Assembly (NCBI GenBank): GCA_025458085.1
Contig: JALOTC010000030.1
Location: 1 to 35,673, forward strand
DNA: 35,673 nt
From: Cypionkella sp.
GTDB taxonomy: Bacteria > Pseudomonadota > Alphaproteobacteria > Rhodobacterales > Rhodobacteraceae
Reading direction: 5' to 3'
The position numbers were made by a program, and so were the translations under genes. Below, in pieces: positions 24,018 through 33,293 of this stretch. How positions within the stretch are numbered: position 1 is the first letter of the stretch; each line of letters starts with the position of its first letter. The notes under the pieces are model-generated. The model did not search any database. It was not told the origin of the DNA and was given only the letters and a program-made list of their open reading frames with translations.

Positions 24018-26870
24018 ATGGGCGAAAGCCGCAGGGTGACGGCGGTCCTTGGGCCGACGAATACAGGAAAGACGCATTATGCGATCGAACGGATGCTGGC
24101 GCATCGGACAGGCGTGATTGGCCTGCCCCTGCGCCTGCTTGCGCGCGAAGTCTATGACCGCATCGTCGCCCAGCGTGGCCCCTCGGTCGTGGCACTGGTT
24201 ACCGGCGAAGAGCGGATCGTTCCCGACCGAACCCAATATTGGGTCTGCACGGTTGAGGCGATGCCGTTGGAAATCGGTGCAGACTTTGTGGCCATCGATG
24301 AAATTCAGATGTGCGCCGATCCTGAACGGGGCCATGTGTTCACGGACCGCCTGCTGCGGGCGCGGGGCTTGCACGAGACCCTCTTCATGGGGGCAGAAAC
24401 CATGCGGCAGGTCATTGCCAATCTGGTGCCGGGGGTGACCTTCCTCAAACGGGAACGGTTTAGCGAGCTATCCTACACCGGGTCGAAAAAGATCAGCCGG
24501 ATGCCGCCGCGCGCCGCGATCGTGGGGTTCTCGGTCGAGAATGTCTATGCGATTGCCGAATTGATTCGCCGCCAAAAGGGGGGCTGCGCCGTGGTGATGG
24601 GCGCGCTCAGCCCCCGCACCCGCAATGCGCAGGTGGCGCTCTATCAGAATGGCGATGTGGATTACCTTGTGGCGACCGATGCTATCGGCATGGGGCTGAA
24701 CTTGGACATCAAGCATGTGGCCTTTTCCGCCACCGCGAAATTCGATGGCCGCCGGATGCGCCAGTTGTATCCGCAGGAACTCGCCCAGATCGCGGGCAGG
24801 GCAGGGCGGCATACGGAAAACGGCACCTTTGGTGTAACGGGCGAGGCGCGGCCCTTTGACGAAGAGATCATCACCGCGATCGAAGAACATAAATTTACTC
24901 CGGTGCGTAAACTGCATTGGCGCAATGCCGAGCTTGATTTCGGCACGGCGGAAAGGCTGATCCGCAGCCTTGAGGCCCCAACATCAAATGATTGGCTGAC
25001 GCGGGCGCGCGATGCCGATGATGTTCTGGCGCTCAAGGCGCTGTCGGAGATGCCCGATGTGCGCGACCGTCTGACGGGGCCGAAACGGGTGCAGCTTCTG
25101 TGGGATGTCTGCCGGATCCCCGATTTCCGGGGCATTTCCGCCACTGAACACAACACGCTCCTCGCCCGCATTTTCGATTTCCTCGTGGGGCGCGGTTTGG
25201 GGGGCGGTCGGGTGCCGTCGGACTGGCTTGCCAAGGCCATCGCGCGGATTGATCGCACCGATGGCGATATTGACGCGCTGTCGAAACGGCTTTCCTACAT
25301 TCGGACATGGACCTATGTCGCGCAACGCAAAGGCTGGGTCGATGATGAAACCCATTGGCGCGAGGAAACGCGCGCTGTAGAAGACCGCCTGTCGGATGCT
25401 TTGCATGACCGACTGACGCAAAGATTTGTTGACCGGCGGACCTCTGTTCTGCTCCGCCGGTTGAAGCAGAAGGAGAACCTCGTGGCCGAGGTCAACGACA
25501 AGGGCGAAGTGATGGTCGAAGGCGAGTTCGTCGGCCGTCTGGAAGGGTTCCGTTTTCGGCAGGATGCCAGCGGATCGCCGGATGAGGCAAAGGTGATGCG
25601 GCAGGCGGCCATTCAGTCGCTGCGCCCCGAATTCCACCTGCGCGCGGACCGCTTCTACAACGCGCCCGATACCGAGATGGATTTCACCGAACAGGGCGGC
25701 CTGATGTGGGGCACGACCGCGGTGGGCAAGCTCGTGAAGGGGGCGGATGCGATGCGCCCCGCGGTCGAGGCTTTCGTGGATGAGGAAGCAAGCGAAGAGG
25801 TGGCCGAAAAGGTCCGTCGCCGCCTGCAACATTTCATCGACCGCAAGGTCGCGGCCTTATTCGAACCACTGTCGACGTTGAACAAGGATGAGGCGCTGCA
25901 AGGTCTTGCGCGCGGGTTTGCTTTCCGTCTGGTTGAGGCGATGGGCGTTTTGCCGCGCGAGGGCGTGGCGACCGAGGTGAAGGAACTGGATCAAGACGCG
26001 CGCGGCGCGCTGCGCAAGCATGGTGTGCGCTTTGGCCAATTCACCATCTTCCTGCCCGCGCTGTTGAAGCCCGCGCCTACGCGCCTGCGCCTTGTGCTCT
26101 GGAGCCTCTGGAACGGGCTTTCCGAATTCCCCGAAAGCCCGCCTCCGGGCCTTGTGACCATTCCCAACGTGGCCGAAGTGCCCAAGCAGCATTACACGCT
26201 TGCAGGCTATCACCCGGCGGGGACGCGGGCCGTGCGGATCGACATGCTGGAACGTCTGGCCGATCTTCTGCGCCAGAAAGACAGTCGTGCCGGGTTCGAG
26301 GCTAGCCCCGATATGCTGTCCATCACCGGGCTGACGCTGGAACAATTCGCCGATCTGATGGGCGGCTTGGGCTATAAGGGCGAAAAGGGCGAACGGGAGA
26401 AGGTCAAGGCTGCGCCCGAACCTGTCGTCGTCGTGGACCCTGAGGCCCCGATGAACCCGATCCCCGAGGAAGTCTCGGTTCTTGCCCCGGTGCCGGAAGA
26501 ACCCGCCGCGCCCGAGATGGAGGTGTTTTATACCTTCACCTGGGCCCCGAAGCCCCGTTTCCAGCGCCCCGAGCGTGGTCCGCGCCCGCAGCAGGGCGAG
26601 AAGCGTGAGCGCCCGAAGGGCGACGAGCGCGGCGACAAGCCCCGTGGAGATCGCCCGCAAGGCGAGCGGCGCGAGGGTGGCAAGAACGAAGGTCGCAGTG
26701 AAAACCGCAGTGACAACCGGGGTGGCAAGCCGCAGGGCAAAAAGGGTGGCAAGCCCGAGCGTGGGAATGACCGGCAGAAAAGCTTTGAAGCCCGCCCGCC
26801 GCGTCCTGAAAAGCCGATCGACCCCGACAATCCCTTTGCTGCGCTTCTTGCGCTGAAGGGCAAGGTCTGA
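24018..26870 (+). CDS. SUV3-like DEAD/DExH RNA helicase with basic disordered tail
   Basis: A 950-aa helicase related to mitochondrial SUV3, common in alphaproteobacteria. Walker A is GPTNTGKT (12-19) and Walker B is the DEIQ box (94-97). The helicase C domain shows VATDAIGMGLNLDIKHVAF and QIAGRAGR. A long C-terminal region follows (about 330-790) whose precise folds I cannot assign. The last 120 residues are rich in Gly, Arg, Lys and Pro (repeated R-P-x-G/E and G-G-K-P motifs), a probable disordered RNA-binding tail ending NPFAALLALKGKV. A role in RNA turnover or RNP remodelling is inferred from family. The S4 protein gene starts 3 bases after its stop. Confidence 0.85.
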   Translation: MGESRRVTAVLGPTNTGKTHYAIERMLAHRTGVIGLPLRLLAREVYDRIVAQRGPSVVALVTGEERIVPDRTQYWVCTVEAMPLEIGADFVAIDEIQMCADPERGHVFTDRLLRARGLHETLFMGAETMRQVIANLVPGVTFLKRERFSELSYTGSKKISRMPPRAAIVGFSVENVYAIAELIRRQKGGCAVVMGALSPRTRNAQVALYQNGDVDYLVATDAIGMGLNLDIKHVAFSATAKFDGRRMRQLYPQELAQIAGRAGRHTENGTFGVTGEARPFDEEIITAIEEHKFTPVRKLHWRNAELDFGTAERLIRSLEAPTSNDWLTRARDADDVLALKALSEMPDVRDRLTGPKRVQLLWDVCRIPDFRGISATEHNTLLARIFDFLVGRGLGGGRVPSDWLAKAIARIDRTDGDIDALSKRLSYIRTWTYVAQRKGWVDDETHWREETRAVEDRLSDALHDRLTQRFVDRRTSVLLRRLKQKENLVAEVNDKGEVMVEGEFVGRLEGFRFRQDASGSPDEAKVMRQAAIQSLRPEFHLRADRFYNAPDTEMDFTEQGGLMWGTTAVGKLVKGADAMRPAVEAFVDEEASEEVAEKVRRRLQHFIDRKVAALFEPLSTLNKDEALQGLARGFAFRLVEAMGVLPREGVATEVKELDQDARGALRKHGVRFGQFTIFLPALLKPAPTRLRLVLWSLWNGLSEFPESPPPGLVTIPNVAEVPKQHYTLAGYHPAGTRAVRIDMLERLADLLRQKDSRAGFEASPDMLSITGLTLEQFADLMGGLGYKGEKGEREKVKAAPEPVVVVDPEAPMNPIPEEVSVLAPVPEEPAAPEMEVFYTFTWAPKPRFQRPERGPRPQQGEKRERPKGDERGDKPRGDRPQGERREGGKNEGRSENRSDNRGGKPQGKKGGKPERGNDRQKSFEARPPRPEKPIDPDNPFAALLALKGKV

Positions 26871-26873
26871 CGC

Positions 26874-27215
26874 TTGGCCGGGCCGGGTGCAAAAGGGCCT
26901 GCCGCTGCGCTGCCGCGCTTGCGCATCGACAAATGGCTTTGGCAGGCCCGCTTCTTCAAGTCTCGCAAACTTTCTGCGGAACTGGTGGAAGCGGGTGCCT
27001 GTCGGGTCAATGGCAACCGTATCGGCAAGCCCGGTCATGGCGTAGCCCCCGGAGACGTGCTGACCTTTCCGCAGGCAGGGCGCATCCGGGTGGTCCGCGT
27101 GACTGCCCTTGGCCAGCGTCGTGGCCCGGCGACCGAGGCGCAGGGGCTTTACGACGATCTTGCCCCCGATCCCGGTGGGAAAGGGGATGATGCGGCATCA
27201 ACCGCGCTTGAATGA
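26874..27215 (+). CDS. S4-domain RNA-binding protein (Hsp15/HslR-like)
   Basis: A 113-aa protein with one S4 domain at about 15-70: RIDKWLWQARFFKSRKLSAE, then CRVNGNRIGKPGH and PGDVLTF. This is the pattern of heat-shock protein 15, which binds stalled 50S subunits carrying nascent chains. No ATG precedes the domain in frame, so I use the TTG at 26874, three bases after the helicase stop, implying coupling to it. The C-terminal part (QRRGPATEAQGLYDDL) matches alphaproteobacterial relatives. Confidence 0.82.
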   Translation: MAGPGAKGPAAALPRLRIDKWLWQARFFKSRKLSAELVEAGACRVNGNRIGKPGHGVAPGDVLTFPQAGRIRVVRVTALGQRRGPATEAQGLYDDLAPDPGGKGDDAASTALE

Positions 27216-27266
27216 TCCAGTGGCTTGCTCTAGCTAGTGCGGCGTTGACGTGAAAGGCCCCCTCCG

Positions 27267-27605
27267 ATGACCTATGTCGTGACCGACAACTGCATCGCCT
27301 GCAAATACACCGATTGCGTGGAAGTCTGCCCGGTGGATTGCTTTTATGAAGGCGAAAACATGCTGGTCATCCACCCCGATGAATGCATCGACTGTGGCGT
27401 CTGCGAACCCGAATGCCCCGCCGATGCGATCCGCCCCGATACGGAGCCGGATATGGAGGAATGGGTCACCTTCAACCGCAAATATGCCGAGATGTGGCCT
27501 GTGATCACTGTCAAGAAGGACCCCCTGCCCGAAGCAGAGGCCCGTGATGGTGAAAAGGACAAGCGCACGAAGTATTTTTCGGAAGCGGCAGGCGAAGGCA
27601 ATTGA
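27267..27605 (+). CDS. fdxA: 7Fe ferredoxin FdxA
   Basis: A 112-aa ferredoxin of the Azotobacter FdI type. Cysteines 9, 17 and 50 should bind a [3Fe-4S] cluster and cysteines 21, 40, 43 and 46 a [4Fe-4S] cluster, with extra C12 and C25, as in seven-iron ferredoxins. The sequence from [19 protein letters not shown] through the [17 protein letters not shown] tail is nearly invariant in alphaproteobacteria. It carries electrons; the partner is not known. The 281 bases after it hold the carD promoter region. Confidence 0.93.
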   Translation: MTYVVTDNCIACKYTDCVEVCPVDCFYEGENMLVIHPDECIDCGVCEPECPADAIRPDTEPDMEEWVTFNRKYAEMWPVITVKKDPLPEAEARDGEKDKRTKYFSEAAGEGN

Positions 27606-27704
27606 GTCGCTGATTCGGCCTGGCACAGCCGCCTTGGCCAAAAATCTTAAGAAAATCCTTTTATTTCAAATAGCCGCCTCGGGGGCTGCCCAGTTTTCAG
27701 GCGG

Positions 27705-27733
27705 TTGGAATCAAGGGATTTTTGTGTTATGTA
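27705..27733 (+). promoter_or_regulatory. Candidate sigma-70 promoter upstream of carD
   Basis: TTGGAA (27705-27710) and TATGTA (27728-27733) are spaced by 17 bases within the 281-base fdxA-carD gap, leaving a leader of about 145 bases before the carD ATG. The surrounding 27640-27740 is markedly more A/T-rich than the rest of the window. The rest of the gap holds no gene or strong hairpin that I can support. Confidence 0.4.
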
Positions 27734-27886
27734 TTTCTGACACACAAGCACGGATGCCTGACGCCCTCCCGGCGCTGCTCGCCCGGGTTGGCAAATCTTG
27801 TGACAATTCTACCGCATCGCCCGGGCGTACGCCTCGGGTCGGTGGTTTTGTTGCGGATCGGGTGACCAAGGTAGGAAGCGACCTGA

Positions 27887-28396
27887 ATGACCAAATCGAA
27901 GAAGCCCGAGTTCCGTCCGAACGATTTCGTCGTCTATCCGGCCCATGGCGTGGGCAAGATCGTGTCGATCGAAGAGCAGGAAGTGGCCGGTTTCAAGCTG
28001 GAACTTTTTGTCATCACCTTTGAAAAAGACAAAATGACGCTGCGGGTGCCGACTCACAAGGCCACCGAAATCGGGATGCGCCCGCTCTCGGCCCCCGATG
28101 TGGTGACCAAGGCGCTGGAAACGCTGAAGGGCAAGGCCAAGGTCAAGCGGGCCATGTGGTCGCGCCGGGCGCAGGAATATGAACAGAAGATCAACTCGGG
28201 CGATCTGATGGCGATTGCCGAGGTTGTGCGCGACCTGCACCGTCAGGATGATCAGCGCGAGCAGAGCTATTCCGAACGTCAGCTTTACGAAGCGGCGCTG
28301 GAACGTCTGACGCGCGAAGTTGCTGCCGTGGCAGGTCTGGACAATGGCGCCGCTGCCAAGCGCGTGGACGAGGTGCTGATCAGCCGCGCGGCTTGA
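27887..28396 (+). CDS. carD: CarD/CdnL-family RNA polymerase-binding regulator
   Basis: A 169-aa CarD-family protein that binds the RNA polymerase beta subunit and stabilises open complexes at rRNA and other promoters. The N-terminal RNAP-interacting Tudor-like domain (about 9-65) has FRPNDFVVYPAHGVGKIVSI and LRVPTHKA. The C-terminal helical DNA-binding domain includes KVKRAMWSRRAQEYEQKINS. The ATG at 27887 gives MTKSKKPEF, the usual alphaproteobacterial start. It has a long upstream region and is convergent with cobS. Confidence 0.9.
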   Translation: MTKSKKPEFRPNDFVVYPAHGVGKIVSIEEQEVAGFKLELFVITFEKDKMTLRVPTHKATEIGMRPLSAPDVVTKALETLKGKAKVKRAMWSRRAQEYEQKINSGDLMAIAEVVRDLHRQDDQREQSYSERQLYEAALERLTREVAAVAGLDNGAAAKRVDEVLISRAA

Positions 28397-28420
28397 TCAA
28401 CGCGATAGCAGAACAGTCAG

Positions 28421-28444
28421 GGGGCAGTCCTAAGGGGCTGCCCC
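28421..28444. terminator. Weak hairpin between convergent carD and cobS
   Basis: GGGGCAG (28421-28427) pairs with CTGCCCC (28438-28444) around a ten-base loop that contains the cobS stop codon. Neither side is followed by a T-run, so termination here would be weak or factor-dependent. Confidence 0.3.
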
Positions 28445-29197
28445 TTGCATTTGGGCGGCCGCCAGCGCGGCAATCAGTGCCATCTGCCCCGCCGCACCCA
28501 GAATATCGCCGGTCTGTCCGCCGATCCGCGACAGGGCCAGCCGCGCCACCCAAAGCCCGGCCAGCGCCGCACCCGCGCCCATGGCAAGAACTTGAAGTGG
28601 TTCGCCCGTCAGTGCCAGTGCCGCGCTAAGGGCAAGCGCGGCAGCCAATAGTGCCGCGCCAAACGGTGGACGGCCCACCCCTGCGGAAAGCCCCGTCTTA
28701 CGCGCCGGGGGCAGGGCCACCATCACCCCCGCCATCACCGCCCGTGCAATACCCTGCGCCGCGATCAACACGGCCCAATCGCCTTGACGCAAAAGCGCCT
28801 CGGTCACCGCCCAAAGCGCGAGGGCCGAGGTGATCAGCGCGAGTGTGCCATAGGTGCCGATCCGGCTGTCCTTCATGATCTCCAGCCGTCGTTCTGGCGT
28901 CCAGCCGCCGAACAGACCATCGGCGCTATCGGCCAAACCGTCTTCATGCATGGCACCGGTCAGAAAGATGCCAAGGCCGAGCATCAGCGCCGCTGCAAGG
29001 CCGGGGGAGAGCCCCGCCTGCATCAGCCCCAGCCCCACCCCCGTGGCGATGGCGCCTATGGCAAGCCCAACCAGCGGAAAGGCCCAAGCCGCCGCAGCGC
29101 GATGGGTTCTGGCCTGTGGCACGGGTAGGCGCGACAACAGGCCAAAGGCGGAGAGCACATCCTGCACGGGGGCTGCGGCATGGTTGCCTTCGGGCAT
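28430..29197 (-). CDS. cobS: Adenosylcobinamide-GDP ribazoletransferase (cobalamin synthase)
   Basis: Joins adenosylcobinamide-GDP to alpha-ribazole (phosphate), the final assembly step of coenzyme B12, in the inner membrane. At 255 aa it has several hydrophobic segments and the family motifs [29 protein letters not shown] and [11 protein letters not shown] chose the ATG at about 29197 because AAAGGA lies eight bases upstream; an open extension to 29299 would run into cobT. It is divergent from cobT across about 82 bases, a shared promoter region too short for a full cobalamin riboswitch. Confidence 0.92.
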   Translation of the reverse strand: MPEGNHAAAPVQDVLSAFGLLSRLPVPQARTHRAAAAWAFPLVGLAIGAIATGVGLGLMQAGLSPGLAAALMLGLGIFLTGAMHEDGLADSADGLFGGWTPERRLEIMKDSRIGTYGTLALITSALALWAVTEALLRQGDWAVLIAAQGIARAVMAGVMVALPPARKTGLSAGVGRPPFGAALLAAALALSAALALTGEPLQVLAMGAGAALAGLWVARLALSRIGGQTGDILGAAGQMALIAALAAAQMQGAAP

Positions 29198-29279
29198 GGA
29201 TGCGTCCTTTCCGGCTGGCAAAATCCTGCGCCCCTTAGTAGCCAAGGGCCAGTAACCGCGCAACTTAGGACCGACTTTC

Positions 29280-30296
29280 ATGCCCAAAGCCTTTTCCACG
29301 CTGGATGCTTTCCGCGACCAACTCGCTACCCTTCCAGTGCCGGATCAGGGGGCCATCACGGCGGCCGCCGCGCGTAATGGCCAGTTGACCAAACCCCCCG
29401 GCGCCCTTGGGCGGCTGGAGGATGTGACGCTATGGATGGCGGGCTGGCAGGGCCGGGCGGTTCCGCGTGCCGACCGCCCGCAGGTTCTGATTTTCGCCGG
29501 GAATCATGGTGTAGCGGCGCGCGGTGTTTCCGCCTTCCCGCCCGAAGTCACGGTCCAGATGGTCGCCAATTTTCAGCAGGGCGGGGCGGCGATCAACCAG
29601 CTTTCGCGCCTCTTTGGCGCGCAGATGGCAGTACATGCGCTTGATCTTGACCGCCCTACGGCGGATTTCACCCAAGGCCCGGCGATGACGGAGGAAGAGC
29701 TTGTCGCGGCTTTGGCCTGTGGGTGGGAGGCTGTGGATCCGGGCGCGGAGCTTTTGGTCACAGGTGAGATGGGCATCGGCAACACAACCGCCGCTGCCGC
29801 GCTGGCCACCGCACTTTTGGGCGGGGATGCGGCTGACTGGGCTGGGCGCGGCACGGGGCTGGATGATGCGGGGCTTGCGCGCAAGGCTGAGGTCATCCGC
29901 ACAGGGCTTGCCGCCAATGCCGCGGCGCTCGACGACCCTTTGCACGTGTTGCAAGCGCTTGGCGGGCGCGAGATCGCTGCCATGGCAGGAGCTATTGCGC
30001 GGGCGCGGGTTGAGCGCGTGCCAGTCTTGCTCGACGGGTTCATCTGCTGCGCTGCGGCGCTTGTGCTGCATCGCCTGTCGCCCGACCTGACTGCCCATTG
30101 CCTTGCGGGCCATCAATCCGCCGAGGCAGCGCATGGTCGTCTGTTGGATGTTCTGGGACAAAAGCCGCTGCTCACGCTGGGGCTACGGCTTGGTGAGGGG
30201 TCGGGCGCGGCGCTTGCCATTGGGGTGGTCCAGGCGGCGCTGGCCTGCCATGGCGGCATGGCCACCTTTGCAGAAGCCGGGGTCAGCGCTGGCTGA
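29280..30296 (+). CDS. cobT: Nicotinate-nucleotide--dimethylbenzimidazole phosphoribosyltransferase
   Basis: Makes alpha-ribazole 5'-phosphate from dimethylbenzimidazole and nicotinate mononucleotide, activating the lower ligand of B12. At 338 aa the opening region has [12 protein letters not shown] and [20 protein letters not shown], then GEMGIGNTT for nucleotide binding, [20 protein letters not shown], and the catalytic Glu (E332) in [15 protein letters not shown] precedes the ATG at 29280. Together with cobS and cbiZ it supplies late B12 assembly and salvage. Confidence 0.93.
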   Translation: MPKAFSTLDAFRDQLATLPVPDQGAITAAAARNGQLTKPPGALGRLEDVTLWMAGWQGRAVPRADRPQVLIFAGNHGVAARGVSAFPPEVTVQMVANFQQGGAAINQLSRLFGAQMAVHALDLDRPTADFTQGPAMTEEELVAALACGWEAVDPGAELLVTGEMGIGNTTAAAALATALLGGDAADWAGRGTGLDDAGLARKAEVIRTGLAANAAALDDPLHVLQALGGREIAAMAGAIARARVERVPVLLDGFICCAAALVLHRLSPDLTAHCLAGHQSAEAAHGRLLDVLGQKPLLTLGLRLGEGSGAALAIGVVQAALACHGGMATFAEAGVSAG

Positions 30297-30308
30297 TCAG
30301 GCGCGTCC

Positions 30309-33119
30309 TTAGCCCTGCGGCATGGCCAACGCGATCATGCGTCCGCCCTTTTGATAGCGCACTTCACTGGCGGTGATCGCGCGGACGGTGCCGCCATCCA
30401 ACCGGTCGCCGACCTTTACCTTCACATAGCGTCCGTTCGCTTGCCGCACGAGCGCGTGACGGTCCGCGTTGCTGCCATAGACACCGATCAGGTTTAGGCG
30501 CGACAGGTTGATCGCATTCACAAATGTCGCCTGCCGGGCCACATCGGCGCGGGTCGGGATGTTGGGCGCGGCGGCAGAAGAGACTTCAACTGCATCCAGC
30601 TCTTCTTCCTCTTCCTCGGTCCGTTCGGCCTGAGGGGAAGCTGCCGGTGCGGCCCGCGCCGCGGGTTGAGTCGCCGCGGCGACCGCAGCTTCGACCGCGC
30701 GGTTCAGATCACGCGGGCGTGGGGCTGGAATGCGCGATACGGAAACTGCCATCGGGCTGACGTCGGCTGCTGCTTCCGCGACTGCGGCATCGGCCGCGGC
30801 TTGCGCTGCGGCCTGTGCGGCAAGAGACGCCGCTTCCGCCGCCTGACGAGAAGCCTCACCCGCTGCCAGAATGGCTTGTGGTCGCAAGCGTGGACGCAGG
30901 CTTGAAAACCGGCTGTCCTCGGCGGGGGCGAGCGAGGCATCATCCTCGCCCCCGGCGGGGGCAGCTGGGATCACAAGCCCTTCGGGTTTGATCCGGGGGC
31001 GCGATTGCGCCAGTGACGGATCGGCCCCGAATGTCTCGGCCGGAACGACGCCATCTACGGCGGATGCGCTGGCAGGTGCGGCGTCGGCCGGAGCGGGCTG
31101 TTCAGTGTTGCCTGCATCCTCTGGTGAAGGAGGGGTTGCAGCTGCGGCTGCCGCTGCCTCTACTTCGGCAGGCCGCTGCGGTGGCACACGTGGCGGCTGG
31201 CCTGCAACCAGAAGAACTCCATCCGGCGACGCGATCCCCTCCGCTGTGGGGATGATCCGTCCTTCGGAATCAAACCGATAGACCGTGCCAAAGGGTGGCG
31301 GTGGCATTTGCGGCGCGGGCAGGGTATCGGGTCCGGCCTGCGGCGCAGCAAGAGCTAACGGATCATTCAGGACGGGCGGGCGCTCCATTCCGGCCAGAAA
31401 GATTTCATCCTGATCAGAGGCTGCACTTTGTGGCTGACCGGACTGGGCGGGTCCTATGGCCTGACCATCAGCGATAGCCGGCAAAGGATCCGAAGGCGGT
31501 TCCGCGGTCGTTTCGGGGGCTGCGTCGACGGACCCGAGATGCTTGGGCTTTCCTCGTTGCGCCATGGTCCGGGCCGAAAGGCCTTTGGCCAGAGCATCAG
31601 GCGAGACAGTGGCTGCGGTTGCCTCTGACGGAGTGACCGAAGGCGCCAGCTTGGGTGGTGCAGGCTTTTTCGGCTTGGCCGCCGGGATGCTGGGAGCGGT
31701 GACCAGCGAGCCAAGGCTGGATTTCAGCCCCTTTGCCGCCTTCGCAGCGGCCGCCAATGTAGCCGGCGCTATTGGCGGGTCACCCGGCATCCGAGGAGGC
31801 GCAGGTAGCGGGTCATCATAGCTGAACTTGGGCGTCCGCGTTGGTGCGGGCCGCTCCACAACAGGCTTGGGCGCGGTAACCGGACGCTCTGCCAAGGGTT
31901 TTGCCATGGCAGGTCGTGCCACTGTTGGCGCTTTTCCCTGCGGAGCTTCCCCTCCAGCCGTTAAGGCTGGCTTGCGCGGCGGCGGCGGCAGGTCGCCAGA
32001 ACGCCGGCTTGCAAATGCCATGAGCGCGGCAGCCGAAGGCTGAGGCGGCACGTCATCGTCGTCTTTCGGGGCAGAAGGATCAGTGACCCTTGCTTTGCCA
32101 GATTGCAAGGAGGCGGTATCGTCTTCGTCCTGTGGCACATCCACAGCCATCGGGGCTTCTTCAGCTACAGTGGGAGTCACGGGCGGCGGCGCTGTGACTT
32201 TGGGTATGTGCGGCGCGTTCTCTGACCGTGTCTCCACTGGCGCGAATACGGGTTCCTGCGCTTGATCATCAGCCGCCGCCGGTGCGTCGTTTGCCTCTGT
32301 AACAATCGGCGGGGTCACTGCGGTGGAGATATCGGGCTGTTCATCGGGCTTGGCCACAGGCGGTTCAACCAGGGTGGCTGTATCCAAAGGAAGCTCGGGC
32401 TCGGGCGGCGGCATTACCGCTTCGGATGGGGCGGATTGCGGCACGGCTTCAGGCTCGGGCTGTCCGCCTTGAGGAACTGGCTCCGCCCGCTCAGGTTCGG
32501 GAAGAGGCTCTGGTTCGGAGCTTGCATCGGGACCAGACAACGTCTCCGGTCCGGTCACAGGTTCTCGCGGAAGGTCTCGGACCACAACCTGCATCAGGCC
32601 ATGATCGCGTTCCACCTTTGCCGATTTGGGTAGGATCGAGGGGGCCACAGTCGTTTGGCCAAAAAACACTTCATCGGCAAAGCCACTCTCGGGCGTCGCG
32701 ACAAAGGCCACGGGGTTGAAGCGGTGTTCGGTCGCGAAGGCCTCCGCCTCGCCTAGCGTTTCGCGGGCAACGACGGCTACGCGCACCACCGGCCCGTCGC
32801 CTGTCCAATCATAGACCAGGTCGGCCACGTCATAGGGCGTCCGTCCTTCAAGAGCGGCCTCGATCTGGGCGCGGCGCTCTGCCTCGGACGGGCCGGGGGC
32901 ATTCACCTCGGTGTAAAGAATCTGGCTGTTCGGGATCACCAGTTTCGTGGTCATGCCTTTTGGCGAAAGCCCCGTGGCCGTGCGGCGCAGGTAATCCAAG
33001 GCGGCGGGAAGATCGGGGTCGGAAAAGGCCGCACGGCCCAATTCCATCCAGCCCTGCCCGGTGCGGTGCAGGAGCGTGACGCCTTCTTCTGTCAGGTCAA
33101 GCGCGAAACTGGGTGTCAT
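30309..33119 (-). CDS. Large proline/alanine-rich protein with GspL/PilM-like N- and GspC/PilP-like C-terminus
   Basis: A 936-aa protein. Residues 1-160 look like an actin-like GspL/PilM cytoplasmic part (SFALDLTEEGVTLLHR, KLVIPNSQILYTEVNAP, AQIEAALEGRTPYDVADLVY). About 180-855 is low-complexity, rich in Pro, Ala and Glu, with alanine-rich runs, and should be disordered. The last 75 residues (NLSRLNLIGVYGSNADRHAL, YVKVKVGDRLDGGTVRAI) resemble the homology region of GspC/PilP pilotins. I see no signal peptide or transmembrane segment. Rhodobacterales relatives are sometimes labelled translation initiation factor because of the composition; nothing supports that. The domain calls are by eye and tentative. 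No secretion genes are nearby. Confidence 0.65.
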   Translation of the reverse strand: MTPSFALDLTEEGVTLLHRTGQGWMELGRAAFSDPDLPAALDYLRRTATGLSPKGMTTKLVIPNSQILYTEVNAPGPSEAERRAQIEAALEGRTPYDVADLVYDWTGDGPVVRVAVVARETLGEAEAFATEHRFNPVAFVATPESGFADEVFFGQTTVAPSILPKSAKVERDHGLMQVVVRDLPREPVTGPETLSGPDASSEPEPLPEPERAEPVPQGGQPEPEAVPQSAPSEAVMPPPEPELPLDTATLVEPPVAKPDEQPDISTAVTPPIVTEANDAPAAADDQAQEPVFAPVETRSENAPHIPKVTAPPPVTPTVAEEAPMAVDVPQDEDDTASLQSGKARVTDPSAPKDDDDVPPQPSAAALMAFASRRSGDLPPPPRKPALTAGGEAPQGKAPTVARPAMAKPLAERPVTAPKPVVERPAPTRTPKFSYDDPLPAPPRMPGDPPIAPATLAAAAKAAKGLKSSLGSLVTAPSIPAAKPKKPAPPKLAPSVTPSEATAATVSPDALAKGLSARTMAQRGKPKHLGSVDAAPETTAEPPSDPLPAIADGQAIGPAQSGQPQSAASDQDEIFLAGMERPPVLNDPLALAAPQAGPDTLPAPQMPPPPFGTVYRFDSEGRIIPTAEGIASPDGVLLVAGQPPRVPPQRPAEVEAAAAAAATPPSPEDAGNTEQPAPADAAPASASAVDGVVPAETFGADPSLAQSRPRIKPEGLVIPAAPAGGEDDASLAPAEDSRFSSLRPRLRPQAILAAGEASRQAAEAASLAAQAAAQAAADAAVAEAAADVSPMAVSVSRIPAPRPRDLNRAVEAAVAAATQPAARAAPAASPQAERTEEEEEELDAVEVSSAAAPNIPTRADVARQATFVNAINLSRLNLIGVYGSNADRHALVRQANGRYVKVKVGDRLDGGTVRAITASEVRYQKGGRMIALAMPQG

Positions 33120-33293
33120 ATCCGGCGTCTAGCATGTGGAAATCATCGCGGAAACGCCCCCGCGCAGGCCTTCTTGTCCTACAGCAGCTTTTCGCCGAAT
33201 GAAAGAAAAAGGCCGTGATCAAGCAAGGCTCTGGCTTGCTCCTCCGATGGCATTAGGGGGAGTATGGCGACATTCCGCCATGGAGGTTTCACA

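Noticed and set aside
26570-26800. Tandem nucleotide repeat in the helicase 3' end
   Set aside because: It is compositional bias from Gly/Arg/Lys codons with no exact repeat unit.
28397-28429. Strong terminator for carD
   Set aside because: The nearby hairpin lacks a T-run, so only a weak call was kept.
29198-29279. Cobalamin riboswitch controlling cobS or cobT
   Set aside because: The divergent gap is about 82 bases, too short, and no B12-box-like sequence is seen.
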